From NCBI GenBank assembly GCA_030374765.1, contig JARGXX010000117.1:310001-374000 (forward strand): DNA of 64,000 nucleotides, read 5' to 3'. This stretch comes from Agarophyton chilense. Its lineage: Eukaryota; Rhodophyta; Florideophyceae; Gracilariales; Gracilariaceae. A model generated the notes under the pieces. It did no database searches. It saw only the letters and a program-made list of their open reading frames with translations, and was not told the origin of the DNA. Position numbers and translations under genes: made by a program. This document shows, piece after piece, positions 1-11,426 of this stretch. Numbering within the stretch: position 1 is the stretch's first letter; each line of letters starts with the position of its first letter.

Positions 1-1582
1 TGGCCATCATGGAAGCCCAATTGGATAACCTTTCAACGCCAAGTCCCGACGAGGATGTCGACTCCTGGGAGGGAAGAGTCGCCATCGGCGCAGAATTCGA
101 ATCCTATAGGTCCCAGGTACTTGATCTCCTCAGGGAAGGCCAGGCCATTTGGTCAGGTAGATTGGGCACAATCAGAGCCCCTACACACCGCATTGACCTT
201 CAGGGTGATGCTAGACCCCAGTTCCAGCACCCATATCGTACAGGCCTGAAGGGTAGGGAGATTATCGCCGACCAGATGGACAAAATGCGCAGAGCTCACG
301 TCTAAGAGACGGCGCCTCCTAACCAATCCGAATGAGAAAGTCCTCTTGTCCTCGCGACGAAGAAGGATGGCTCCGTCCGGTTCTGTGTCGACTATAGGAA
401 GCTGAACGCAGTAACGAAGAAGGACTCATACCCGATACCCCGTATGGATGACGACTATCTAGATTGCTTAGGGGAAGCAGTCGTATTCACCACACTGGAC
501 GCTAACTACGGATATTGCCAAATCTCTTTGGCTGAGGATGCGAGAGCGCTGACAACCCTCACCACCCGGGGAGGTGTGCTCAGATTTACTCGTATGATTT
601 TTGGTTTAAAAAATGCGCCAACGACCTTCCAACGGGTAATGGACATCATACTGTCCAGAATCAAGTGAAAGTTCGCCTTGGTCTATCTAGATGCCGTAAT
701 AATGTTCTCACAAACCGTGAAGGAACACCTTCGCCACGTGAGGACGGTGCTAACAATCCTATGGGACGCCGGAGTAACACTGAAACTCCACAAATGCGCC
801 TTCTTCCAGGCCTCGGGTGGACTACCTCGGTCACGTCGTCCCCCAAGGATAGTGAAAGGTAGCCACACGGACCACGAATGCGATCCGCCAGGCTAAACCT
901 CCCAGAACTCACACGGAACTACAATCCTTCGTGGGCTTGTGCAATGTTTACCGACGTTTCGTACAAGGGTCTGGTAAAATCTCGGCCCCTCTCAACGCAA
1001 TTTTGAAGAAGAAAACACCTTCGGAGTTGAATGCTTTACCGAGGACAAATATCAAACGTTTCAGACCCTAACAGAAAATTTGCTGAACCCACCCAGACTG
1101 GATTTACCAAAACCCAATACGCCCTTTGTCCTGTTCACAGACGCTTCTGATGTCCAAGTGGGATGTGCACTGCTGCAGGAACAAGATTCGCCAAAGGAGT
1201 ATCGAGCTATTGCATACTGGAGCAGAACGCTCACAAACACAGAGCGAAACTAAAGTACTACCGAAAAGGAATGTCTCGCCATCGTATGTCTGTATTAACA
1301 CTCCGACAATACCCCGAGGGAACTAGGTTCACCATTAGGGAAGACCACGATTCACTCCGCTGGTTACTAAATATGACCGATGCATCAAGTCGCCTCGCTC
1401 GTTCGCGCCTTAGTCTGTCACAGTATGACTATGATATAACATTTTGGCCAGGCATCAAGCACCAGGCAGCAGAAGCACTCTCGCGATTCATTACCGACGG
1501 AACTGATAACATGCCATTGGACGATCTCAATCCTACTCCCTTCATTGCCAGCAGAATCGGCCTGAATAAGTCGGTATCGTGA
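1..1582 (+). pseudogene. Gypsy pol fragment: reverse transcriptase and RNase H, decayed (element D)
   Basis: RT landmarks in order are the pre-RT linker (9-305), VRFCVDYRKLN, FTTLDANYGY and FGLKNAPTTFQR. The catalytic YxDD box at 684-695 reads YLDA, so the second aspartate is lost. RNase H follows with FTDASDVQVGCALL, WLLNMTDASSRLARSR and a degraded ADALSRF equivalent (EALSRF). Reading crosses several stops (for example 303-305 and TGA 666-668) and at least two frame changes. The frame ends at 1580-1582 without reaching an integrase. It cannot make a working polymerase. The copy is best read as an old family 2 insertion whose closest relative in the window is the minus-strand pol of element E. 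Confidence 0.85.
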
Positions 1583-3262
1583 TCATATCAAAAAAACCCT
1601 GGGAGTCCTGCTCCACTCCACCTGTAGGAAATGATCAAAAAGGGCCTCATCTTCCTCGACGGCTAACTGGGTCCCACGGACGATATTCCGGATGCCCAGG
1701 TAACTTAGGAAACGGATCATGATGTCTGGAAGCGGGATTAGACGACCTTTAAAACCGGGTATGTGCTCTTTGTGTCTTAGCCTCCAATAGTCCGAACGGA
1801 CATTACCACGGACTCTGTACTTCGCGGAATCTAGGAAGGCCATAAGGGACATCATGCCGAACTCAACGAAGAGTACCTGCCAGGAAAACAAATACCTTCG
1901 GTCATTATCATCGCCCATGAGTTGGGACGAATGATACGCCCCTACGGACGCCGTGGGAACCAAAAGAAGTGGCGAGATACGCCAGTAGAGAGCCCATTAG
2001 TTCTCATCCACGCGTGGAAGCGATAAGTATAGCGGAGGACGTTTGTCTGCGCTCAGGTCGTGAAACTCCGTCTGGGGCCAATAGAAGAAGAATTCCAGGG
2101 ATTGACGCCAACGACCATCGGGCTCATGAATCTCGTTCCAATAGACCCTATTAGACATCTGAAACAGGCTGTCATACGGCGGTCTGAAGCACATGAGCGC
2201 AAAGAGGTTGTGACCCGCCGGAAGAACGCTCACTTGAGGCGAAATAAAGTCTCCGTGTAGGTTCGAAAGGAGTTTGTTCACCCTGAAATGTTATTCGGGT
2301 TCCTTCTCACAAAGGACGTACGGCATGTCCGCTTGGATAAAGGTACGACAGCGCGTCGCCGAACTCGGATACTCAAGAAAATGCAACCAACGGTTATACC
2401 ACGAGACGTTGCGCGTGTTCTAATTGCCTCTCTGCCATTCGGCGATATTAGCGCACCTCCTGGCATCGAGACACACGTGAAAAAACCTCTGGTATTCTTC
2501 CAAAGAGGTCGGCAAAATGGCATGACCCACTGCCCGCGGGTTTCGTCCAATGGTATGGTTATAACGATTCTCGAGGCGCTCATACGCCCCGTGGTATCTT
2601 GAAAAGCTCCTCGCTTGGTTGTTCGAAGCCAAGGCGATGCTGCCCCCAGGTTGGTTCGCCGTGAAATGAATAGAGGAACCGACGGAAGTGAACAAGTCCA
2701 GAGGGTGAGTGGCGTATCCGACAGGCGTATAAGGCGAGTTAGGCATTGCACCCGACCGATGGATAAATACCACGACGGGGAGAAGGGAAGATGGAACCGA
2801 GTCGGGCGGGATTACTGACGTGAGCCCGAATAGACGAAGCGCGCACCGTGGTTCACGGCGGACGACGCGCGTCGCCAAATGAATAGCGGGGAATAGGGAA
2901 AGCAGCTATGACACCCCCCCGGTGTGCGTACACTACCTTAGGTGAATTAATTGCCAACCTGGCGCCAAGGGTCAGCTCATACGCACTCCTACCCCGAGGA
3001 TGGTGGCGATGCGACGCCCCGTCGCGCCGAAAAGTAATGAGAGCAACTAAGCACTCACGTCTCCCGGATTGGTCATGGGACGCTGACATGTCGTACACGA
3101 CACCGCTCTTGTCCGTGCCATTAGAATGCTGATGATCACGAGGTTTTGACCCTGAAGAAAGGATTGGGGACCCACCTATAGGACTACTCAGGGCCAGACC
3201 TCCGGGAGGGTTTGAGGCAATTTGGATTTCGCCGTGATAGTCGAATCCTAAAAAGGGAGAAA
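1583..3262 (-). pseudogene. Antisense reading frame of element D, opposite to pol
   Basis: On the strand opposite pol, open stretches 3344-2853, 2878-2420, 2281-1997 and 1963-1583 translate to a protein closely similar to the + strand frame of element E (41682-44280). Shared runs include GHNLFALMCFRPPYDSLF (18 residues), MSNRVYWNEIHEPDGR and GRLIPLPDIMIRFL. The last three stretches share one frame; the first joins through a frameshift near 2860 that E lacks. The frame begins beside the 3' LTR and runs towards the pol 3' end, so the two are convergent. No ATG can be assigned confidently, since the longest stretches open with non-ATG codons. I do not recognise the product. Conservation between two diverged copies argues it was once translated. 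Confidence 0.7.
3251..3262 (+). promoter_or_regulatory. Polypurine tract of element D
   Basis: Twelve purines (AAAAGGGAGAAA) lie directly before the LTR start TGTGAAACTG. This is the expected position for the plus-strand primer of an LTR retrotransposon. Confidence 0.75.
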
Positions 3263-3705
3263 TGTGAAACTGCAACGATTGCGGTTGAGTCCTGTGAGCC
3301 GCCAATGACTGAGGTATCCTACAGTCGCCACGTGAAGTCGTCAAGCTCAGCTGGACATATTTATAATTTTCTTTTCTTTTCCTTTGTGTGATAGAATAGC
3401 TTTACAGTGCATGGGAGATCCCAGTGCCTTGCCGTTGATACTTACTTTGCTCTGGTAACTTTGTTCTCTCAGAATCAGGTAGGCACCGTTAGGATACTAA
3501 ATTAACCCCTTTGGTACATTAGTCTCACCAATTGGTCTTCAAGCCATTGCTTTTGCTCCGACCTGTAGGGCTTTGCAGTAAACGCTCGCCCACTACACGA
3601 ATTTCTCTGTGAGTGCCGCCGTCAAGGATACGGACCTTAGGACCCGCTCTATCACGCTACCTCAGGTTGAGACCAGTACGCTGACCTACCAGTCATTGCG
3701 TTACA
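3263..3705 (+). repeat. 3' LTR of element D (443 bp)
   Basis: It starts TGTGAAACTGC and ends GCGTTACA, giving the usual TG...CA termini. The complete unit aligns with the solo LTR at 45629-46074 (same strand) and with the reverse complement of 41237-41679. Shared blocks include GGTTGAGTCCTGTGAGCCGCC near the start and CCAGTCATTGCGTTA at the end. Confidence 0.85.
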
Positions 3706-6700
3706 CAAATCCCGAGTATGATACAGAAGAAGTGGCAAAGAAAAGATAATTACAATGGTGTGTAGAAGTATGAGGACGCCCGAGAAGGCATTGGGGAACG
3801 CCTATTCGCTTCGGTCGTTCTAACGCGCACCTAAGAACTCAAAATTGAAAGCAGGTTTACCCAAAATGTGTGTACTATAATGCTCAATACCCAGACCGAG
3901 CCGCTTGCCAGTCTCAAACCTTTCGAGTGTACTGAAAACCGATCCAATCCTTGACCCAGATCCATCAAAACCACTGTGCCCGAAGAAAATTTTTGACACC
4001 GACCTTCGGGTTCACCGTACAAAAAATCGTATGTTTTTAGTCATCCAAACAGGATTGATAAGTAAAAGACATTTCTACAACCAAATCATGAGTGTTTGAG
4101 AGCGCTGGATCAATGGTTCGCATTCCTAACAACTCTACAGCCGCTTTTCTTCTGATATTATGTTCTGTATTGTCAGCCCGGTTCTTGGTCTCCAATTAAT
4201 ATTTGATGTTCATCAAACGCTTTTTGAAGGTAGTAGATCACTGAACGCCATCTTTTCTAAGCTGAGAGAAGAGAGCTTTACCTTTGCCGGAGTTCATGTT
4301 TTGATTTTACTTATGTTGAATCAGAACACCGGTACAAGTTCTATGTCCCAAGCAAAACTGCTTCAATTGATTTTATTTATTTTTCGAGGGATTTTCAACT
4401 GTTTTCCAATGCATTCTAGTACATTTTGATTCTAAACATCTAGATGCGCCAAGTGAATCCTCAATAGAATGTTCAAAAACGTTTCTAACGTTTTTAAGTA
4501 CAGCACCAGATTGTGAACACCAAGGTACGGAATGCTGAAAGTGCGATGAGGACTGTACGCCTTTGGATTTTCCAACCGAGAACCAAATGAGCATCAAAAG
4601 TGAACAAATATACTTCTTACTAGTGTTATTCAAAAGAGCTGTTTACGAATGAACGAAAACTCGCAGAAGATTAGGCGAGAGACGAAAGACTATTTTAAGA
4701 TCAACACTTTATAATAACAAGAACAGTGAAATACTGACACAATATTGCATGCAGAAGAAAAGCATCGCTTTAGACAGCGCTCCCCTATTCTCTTCTTCTC
4801 ACACGCGAATTTAGAAATAGATCACTACTACTACTGCCAAAACAACAATACAATGCCAAAGCTATAGATCCCAACCCACAAACGCGAAGAATACAGCAAA
4901 ACGAGACAAGAAGGCATAATAAAAACGACGGATCAAGTAGACACGCAGAAACAGATTTCTGCGAGAGTGGAAAACCTTCCATCTCCGATTCATAGACCGA
5001 AAGAAATGAATATCCAAAACTCAGAACTGTAACAGAGAACAAGAATAAACTCAAACTCAATCAGCGAGCACCCAAAGAACCAATTCATACCAGTAACTAC
5101 CGTTTTCGCAGACGTCTGTTTGGCTTTTGAAAAGTTTCTTTACCCTGAAAGCATGAAACGTAAAAACTGCATTCCAAGTAAGATACCATAATCAACGAGT
5201 AGCGGAGCCCATACTCGCTCAAGACTAGAAAATGTGGAGCAAGACGAGTCGCGAAGAGAATAACGGAAATGAACACACTCTGATACCAAAATGGATGCGT
5301 AATACCAGCCATCTGAAGAACGACAAGGGTTTAGAATACAAGAAGACGAAACCAAGACAGTGGAGATTTAAGGACCAGGCCAGATAAATTGGAACTCACA
5401 TCGGTTGCGGACGACCCACAGATTTCAGAAACACTCCCAGCCAATTGCGTCGAAAGTGGAGATGTAGAGATTGGATAACTCCAAATAGCAACAAATTAGA
5501 ACAGAAATGAACGGAAAAGATTACTCGCAGTACGTTTCTCTGTAGTATCGAGGCCCACTGGAATGTACACGAACAAAGAGTCAAGACAAATTGGTCAACA
5601 TGAAGAGTTATGGGCTCTGGATTTCGACAACTGGTTTGAAACCCAAACAAAATGGCATCGACACATGCATGGCATTGAACGGCTTCCTCAAGGGACTTCA
5701 TTGGAGAATCCGAAGCATATCCACCAAGCCACTGCGAAACTGCATCCGCGAGAACAATAAAACCAACAAAAGCTTAGAACTAACATCTGAACGTATTCTT
5801 GAGAGCAGAAAAGACGAGCAAATCGAGAGAAAATCAGCTCAAAACCTCGGCTCATTCGCTATATTCAGTACCAATCCAGGGTCGCGAACTTGAAAAATCA
5901 AAAGCTCCAATATCCTCGAAACAAATCGAGAGAAAAACTTTGCATCAGACATATGAAAGAAGTATAGATATTCAGGACGACTATCAAAAACCGAAAAGAA
6001 CCTGCTCGACAAGAAAACCACGCACATCATCGACACTCAAAATGAATACAATCACTCTGAGAAAGATGTGGTACAAAGTAATCCAAACGTGGCAAGGGTG
6101 AAACAGAAATGAAATCCTAGAAGCTAAATAAAAGCAATTGCAATTCGAAGTAGAACTCAGAAGTGAAGTAGAAGCGTGACATGAATTAAGCTGAACAAGA
6201 ATGATATCAGAAATTGGAAAATATCACAGAACTGGGGAGAGTCCGATACCAATGAAAAGGAAGGTGAGAAATTTTTGTGCGACCGAACTGAACGACAGAT
6301 ATAGCGGATCTTATCTCCTGGGAAACAATTTGTCATACCAACTAACTTTTTCTGACACGTCACGGTTGGCAGACGATCTTGGGAAAGAGAACACACCTGA
6401 CATATACCATGCTAAACGAAACCAACATAGGTTTGCCTTCTGCCCTATCATGTAGAGGAAGCAAGTATTTCAAATGTTAAGCCTTGGGAACAAAAACGCG
6501 GAAAAGTAGATACGTTATGCATGGAATGCACACAACCGGGACGCAGGACCGGCCTCCGCCTCCACATAACAAATACTCGGATTCGTATCGGAACGAATTC
6601 TTCATAGAGTACAAGTGGCAAGGTTCAAATGACACAACGCATTTAATTCAAGTACAACGAGAGTACCGTAGACATACTGAGCTCAAAGATACAGGAGCGA

Positions 6701-7268
6701 TAACAATATAATCAGTAGTTATCACCAGATTAGGAGAGGGAAGAACATAGATTACCAATTGATAACGACGGCTTCAAACGTATCTCCAAATCTCGATCAC
6801 AGCGCTCGAGGAATGGATATATACAGGATCTGCTAACTATATCTGTCTTCCCTCGGCGAAGTGCACTTTGGCTCGCATTATGTTCGTGAATAACTTGAAG
6901 TTAAAAGGGTAACATATGATTAATACTATTTGACACAAGGACATGTTAGAACCAGAAGGTTTCATAAAAAAGCTGGATATAAAGAACGAAGTCTGTAACC
7001 AAGACGAAACACCGAAAACCGAAACAGGAGAAATTACGCCGGATCTGTGAGGCAGTGATAGAAGACCGAATATTCTGTCTCAGTTGAGTGCAGAGGAAGA
7101 AAGTTGGGGACTTCTACTCGGAGTAGCGAGCGCTGGTACCGTGTATCCAAACGAAAACGGCCGTTATGGTTGGGTTTTCCAACTGCAGTTTTCCATTTTC
7201 AACGAAGCATGGCTTCATTGCGAAATAGTGGTACATCTGCCTATATTATCTTCATCACCACATTTTGA
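3706..7268. other. No recognisable gene
   Basis: Only short overlapping open frames on both strands, none longer than about 100 codons and none with a motif I can name. The stretch from about 5400 to 6500 is A-rich on the + strand. I see no LTR, tRNA or transposase signature. Confidence 0.6.
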
Positions 7269-8960
7269 TCATTTTGAGTCAAGTATTCGTTGCATTAGGG
7301 GATCTACCTTCGACTGTGATAAACCTTGAAGGACAAAACTCTTGCTTTTCTTCTTAAGTGCATAATAGGATTGTCTGAGTGGATCCACAAAGTAGGTTCG
7401 TTTTTGTTGCCTCGCTTTGTTCTGTCGAATCTGCTCAACGATCGATATCTGGTTGGACAACACTGAAATTCTTTCAACTAAAAGCTCACAGAAAAACATC
7501 CCATCGCTTAGAAATCCTTTGATGTATATCTATCCCTGCTCTCTTTTTTGTGAACCGCTTGAGGCCAATTGAATCAGAAAGAGTAAATTGCGCTCATCAC
7601 AAACAGTGTGCTCAAAGAACAGCATCACTTTTCCATAGTACACTTGAATCTCATGCTCTTCAGATCGTTGAAAGTATGAAGCGCAGAAACATGAAGATCT
7701 CGTCTTTTCAGTCAACTTTCTCATAAAATTTCAGTTGTAGATGGTCTCGAACTCGTCATTATTTTTCTCGTTGAGATGAAGGGCCCACCCTGTTATCACT
7801 TCATGTTTGTCAATCTCCGGAAGAACGTTTGATAAAAGGAAAGCCCCAACTCACAAAAAATTCTCACTTTGTTCGTAGAAGCTTCGTAGCAAGCCCTTGA
7901 AATACCGATTAACTGATTTCAACAGATAAGAGAACTTTAAGTAATTCCAGGGATGACAGAAGGTGAGCCATTCGCGTTCGGGATCTGAAACTTGGCAGGC
8001 AAGGCTTGGGTTATCGCGTACATCGGCTTCCTGAACTGGAACTCGAAGATCATATTTTGAACAGTAAAGCTTCATTTCTTCTCTGAATTTGAAGTTCTCG
8101 ATCACAGACTCGGCAAAATTGTACGTAGAGCTACAAATCCGGTCAAGAGAGACGACAAAGTTTTTGATTCTTCTATGCGATACCAAAGAAAGAGGCCAAC
8201 AAGATTTGAGAGATTTTTTAAGATGCAATAGAATGTGGTATGCATACCTACAGAGATGTTGATACGTATGCTTGTACTGGAAGAAACTTTGTGCAAAGTG
8301 GATAAAGAATCGACGAGAAAGTGAACCTACTTCACTTATGTCTTTCTCAGACAAATTTCATAGGCAGATAATCTCGCAAAGATCCACAAAACACTTCCAC
8401 CCAGCTAGGAGATTTTGTGGACGAATACCGCCAGGAAAGACGAGGCTCAAGTGAATTATAAACGCCTTCCATTCTGGTGCTTTCCACGTTTTTCTCTCGT
8501 TTAAGCTTCTAAGACATCTGATATGATCATTGAAACAACCTCTTACGCCGAAAAGTCTCTCATATATTGCTTTTCGCTTCTGTTTTTTCAGAAGAGCAAA
8601 CAGATGAGAGCTGTCTCTTGTTTCGCCGAGCCATATGGAGACTATATCTGTAGCAACGTTTTCAAAGAGAAGATGCATAGTATGGATAGGGAAACTTTGA
8701 AAAGGGGAAATATGCAGAATGCGTTCTATCAAGGGGCTAAGACACGCTATTAGGATTCCGAATTTTTCCCATCTGTGATTGGGTTCTTTCTTCGTCAAGT
8801 TCTTCGAACATTTTCGGAGCTTTTCCACTGACGTAACAAAACTCTTCGCTTCACGAGTAGGCAAGTTCTTGTAAAGAATATCTTCGGTTATGGTCCCTCG
8901 AAGGTATTTAAGGAGGTGTCGTAATTGGCCCCGGTTTTTTTTAGAGGGAGTACACATCAT
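7269..8960 (-). pseudogene. Plavaka/Tnp2-like (CACTA superfamily) transposase, C-terminal part, decayed
   Basis: Four open stretches (8960-8358, 8354-7851, 7724-7530, 7499-7269) lie in one minus-strand frame and are separated only by stops, so this was a single protein of at least 560 residues. The first holds FPIHTMHLLFENVATD, matching the family signature in which a substrate-side block ends in 'FMHLLFENV'. It is followed by PEWKAFIIHLSLVF and a WKCFVDLCEI helix typical of the same family. The second holds the 'FxxxxxYxHLCRYAYHILLHL' region seen where these proteins carry the conserved histidine-rich block. The third has YYGKVMLFFEHTV, like the C-terminal domain. The N-terminal catalytic part was not found upstream (8961-9960). 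Family known, exact subfamily inferred. Confidence 0.68.
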
Positions 8961-11426
8961 GGTCTACAGACTAGTAAAGGCGTGTTAGATGTCCACATGG
9001 GTATACTCCGCGTTATAGCGCAGTTAACCGACTGTTTGTTTTAATATGTTTAATTTTGCTGCACTCAAGGCCTAGGTGGATTATTCTTAAGTGTAAGGTT
9101 GCTCGTTGGTAAGGTAGCCGATGTAGGGAAGTTTCAGGCTTAGAGTCGTTTGAATTGGTGCCGGAACCTTTTGCTCGTAGTCGGGTTGGTTGCTAGCTGC
9201 TGACGTCCGATGTCTTTTGTAGAAGAGTTGAATCGAAGCTCGTCAATAACAAGTTATACAGAGTTAGATTCTTCCATATTGCTCGGAAATAAGAAGATGA
9301 TCATATGTGCACTTAGAGCATGATGGATATCTACAAAATCGTTGATGGTTCCTGTCGTGAAAAGTAGGCTTCCCGTTTCTGATTTCAAGTATTTTTGTTT
9401 ATCACGAAAGTCTGTTTCAAGATGAGACGTATTCGCTTGTCGAATATCCCAACGTGTGGGGTCCTGGTCGACAGTCAGTAAATTAAATATTTTGGCTGGG
9501 GTTTTAGATAAAATTAAGGAACGAATGGTGGGCGTATTCTTGCTGAACTGCTTCAGAGCAGCCGGGTCTTGAAATTATATACGATATCTTGTAATGTGGT
9601 TCAGTTCGTCTAGAGTTGTTGCTATGGACTCCAAAGCCATTTTCAAAAAGATGGAATTGCTTTTTTTATAGCTTGGCAACGTGAATTTTTTGATTCATGA
9701 TTTTAGAAGATGGATATTGTGTCGTTTCAACTAATTTGTTTGTGTCAGACTTGTTGAGTTGACAAGATCGAAAAGATTCTCAACCAGAGTTTAGTCTTGA
9801 TTTTGCTGAAATTAAAAGAAAGAATCGCTCTGTAATAAGGTTGTTTGGCGCCGTGGCAGATAAGTCGTGGCAAAAATGAAGGGATTGGGTTTTGAGACGT
9901 GGTGATTAGATGGAAAAGACGATAAAACGAATGAAGAAGAAGCAACCTGACGAGAATAGAAGAAAAGAAGCGACAAAATCAATGGCATCGTAACGTGGGT
10001 TTCAAAAACTGTGGAAGAAGATCAATGCTTTCTCTTTACTTGTTCGTAATTGCGCCGGCGGAACGTTTTTGTGTGGCGTTTAACAACTGGCTCTGCACGT
10101 AGCGTTTGCATGGAGTTTGACAGGCAAAACGCTTGATAAAAATGTTTAGAACCCAAATTTAATACTGTTTGATTTTTTGAATGTTTGTTATAACTTTATT
10201 CGTGGCAATCGTTGATTATGTATCCACATCAAGTGCTCTCCAAGGAGTTAATCTAAGAGTGGAGAGCTAATTCTGTAAATATATAGAAAAACCACATACA
10301 TAAGCTGAATATTAATGAATGAGGAGATTTTTCACTGATAATCGTTATTTCAAGATTGATTTAGTCTATATTTCTTTGTAGCTGTCGATAGAAATTGCAA
10401 TACAAAAAAGGGTTCAATATAAATTGTGAGGAGAAGTTACATGTTTCGAAACTGTTAAGCGTGACCATGACAATTTCTTGCTTCCGAAAGGTTCAGAGCT
10501 GCAGAAAAAGAGCGGGAAACGCAATGCGATCGGGAACGCGAAACGGGTGGTATTGCGTGGTCCTTTGATGTGGCCGCAATAATCGTTTCATCCAATTCAG
10601 TGTTTCTGGGGCTCTTCCAAGCCAATGAGAATGTACTGGAGTTGTAGACAGGAGCCAATCAGATCATATTGGAAGCTACAGTTTCCTCCACTGCTTCAGC
10701 GCATATGCTACTGAGCCACGCCATTTTCATTGGCTAGTAGTTATACATCGAGTACGCCGTGTATGTTCACTCAGAGCCCACAGGAACATGGAACAGTTTT
10801 AGTAGTCAGCAGAAGAAACGCAATCCACAAAGGGTAATGCAGCTTCACAACTTTCTTGGCGCTGCCCTACTGGCGCTGCCCTACTGGCGCTGCCAGTCAC
10901 CCTGAAGAGGCCGCTCACTGTCCCAGAGCATTCCACGCAACATTTCTTGCACTTGATGCCGAGCCTCTCCTCCTCGGTGAAACAACTACAGCGTACAACG
11001 CACACACACGTGTCACTTCTCCACTCGTATTTTTGTTGTTCAGCCCCTGTCCGTAGAGTACTTATTGTCGCTTCCCTGCCCACGCTCCTCTGCCATTCTG
11101 CACCTGCGCACTCCTTCCCTTGCCTCACTCCCCCCTACACTTCTGTAGCTTCTTCATCGTCTCTGTATACTGAGGACCGGTACCCATCTTGCTACGCTTC
11201 GCGCACTGACTCAATTACTCAACCATTCGCTTCACCCGCTCATTCTTTGTCAGCCTCTGCTTCGCTACGTGTTCCACTCTGTCGCGGCTGTCTGAGCTGC
11301 AGTTATTTTCTTCGGTTTTGACAATAATCGCGTCTCGTCTTTTTTCTCTCTTTGGTTTCCAAACTTCGTAATAATCTTGTACTCTTGGACCCTTTTTCTC
11401 TTTTAACCACTTACTACTAATTCAAC
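8961..11426. other. Intergenic, upstream of the Mediator gene
   Basis: No coding region that I can support. Overlapping open frames at 10799-11321 occur on both strands in a pyrimidine-rich, low-complexity stretch and look like composition effects. The last 300 bases before 11427 are rich in C and T, plausible for a promoter or 5' leader, but I find no certain TATA box. Confidence 0.5.
10857..10894. repeat. 14-bp tandem repeat
   Basis: The unit TGGCGCTGCCCTAC occurs twice in full followed by a partial third copy. It lies about 530 bp before the start codon of the Mediator gene. Confidence 0.85.

Larger units (their letters stand above)
1..3705 (+). mobile_element. Ty3/Gypsy element D (family 2), 5' part outside the window
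   Basis: From left to right it holds the linker before RT, a decayed RT and RNase H, a long antisense reading frame, a polypurine tract and a 443-bp LTR. It belongs to the same family as copy E (41237-49722) and solo LTR F. Protein stretches such as DEDVDSW and VAIGAEFES occur in both D and E, and the LTRs align end to end. No integrase lies between RNase H and the antisense frame. The antisense frame also ends early compared with E, so one internal deletion probably removed integrase, chromodomain and the distal antisense coding region. Because the 5' LTR lies outside the window, age and target-site duplication cannot be judged. Confidence 0.85.

Noticed and set aside
10799-11321. Opposed open frames upstream of MED15 (109 and 124 codons)
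   Set aside because: Low-complexity, pyrimidine-rich sequence without motifs; more likely promoter or leader.
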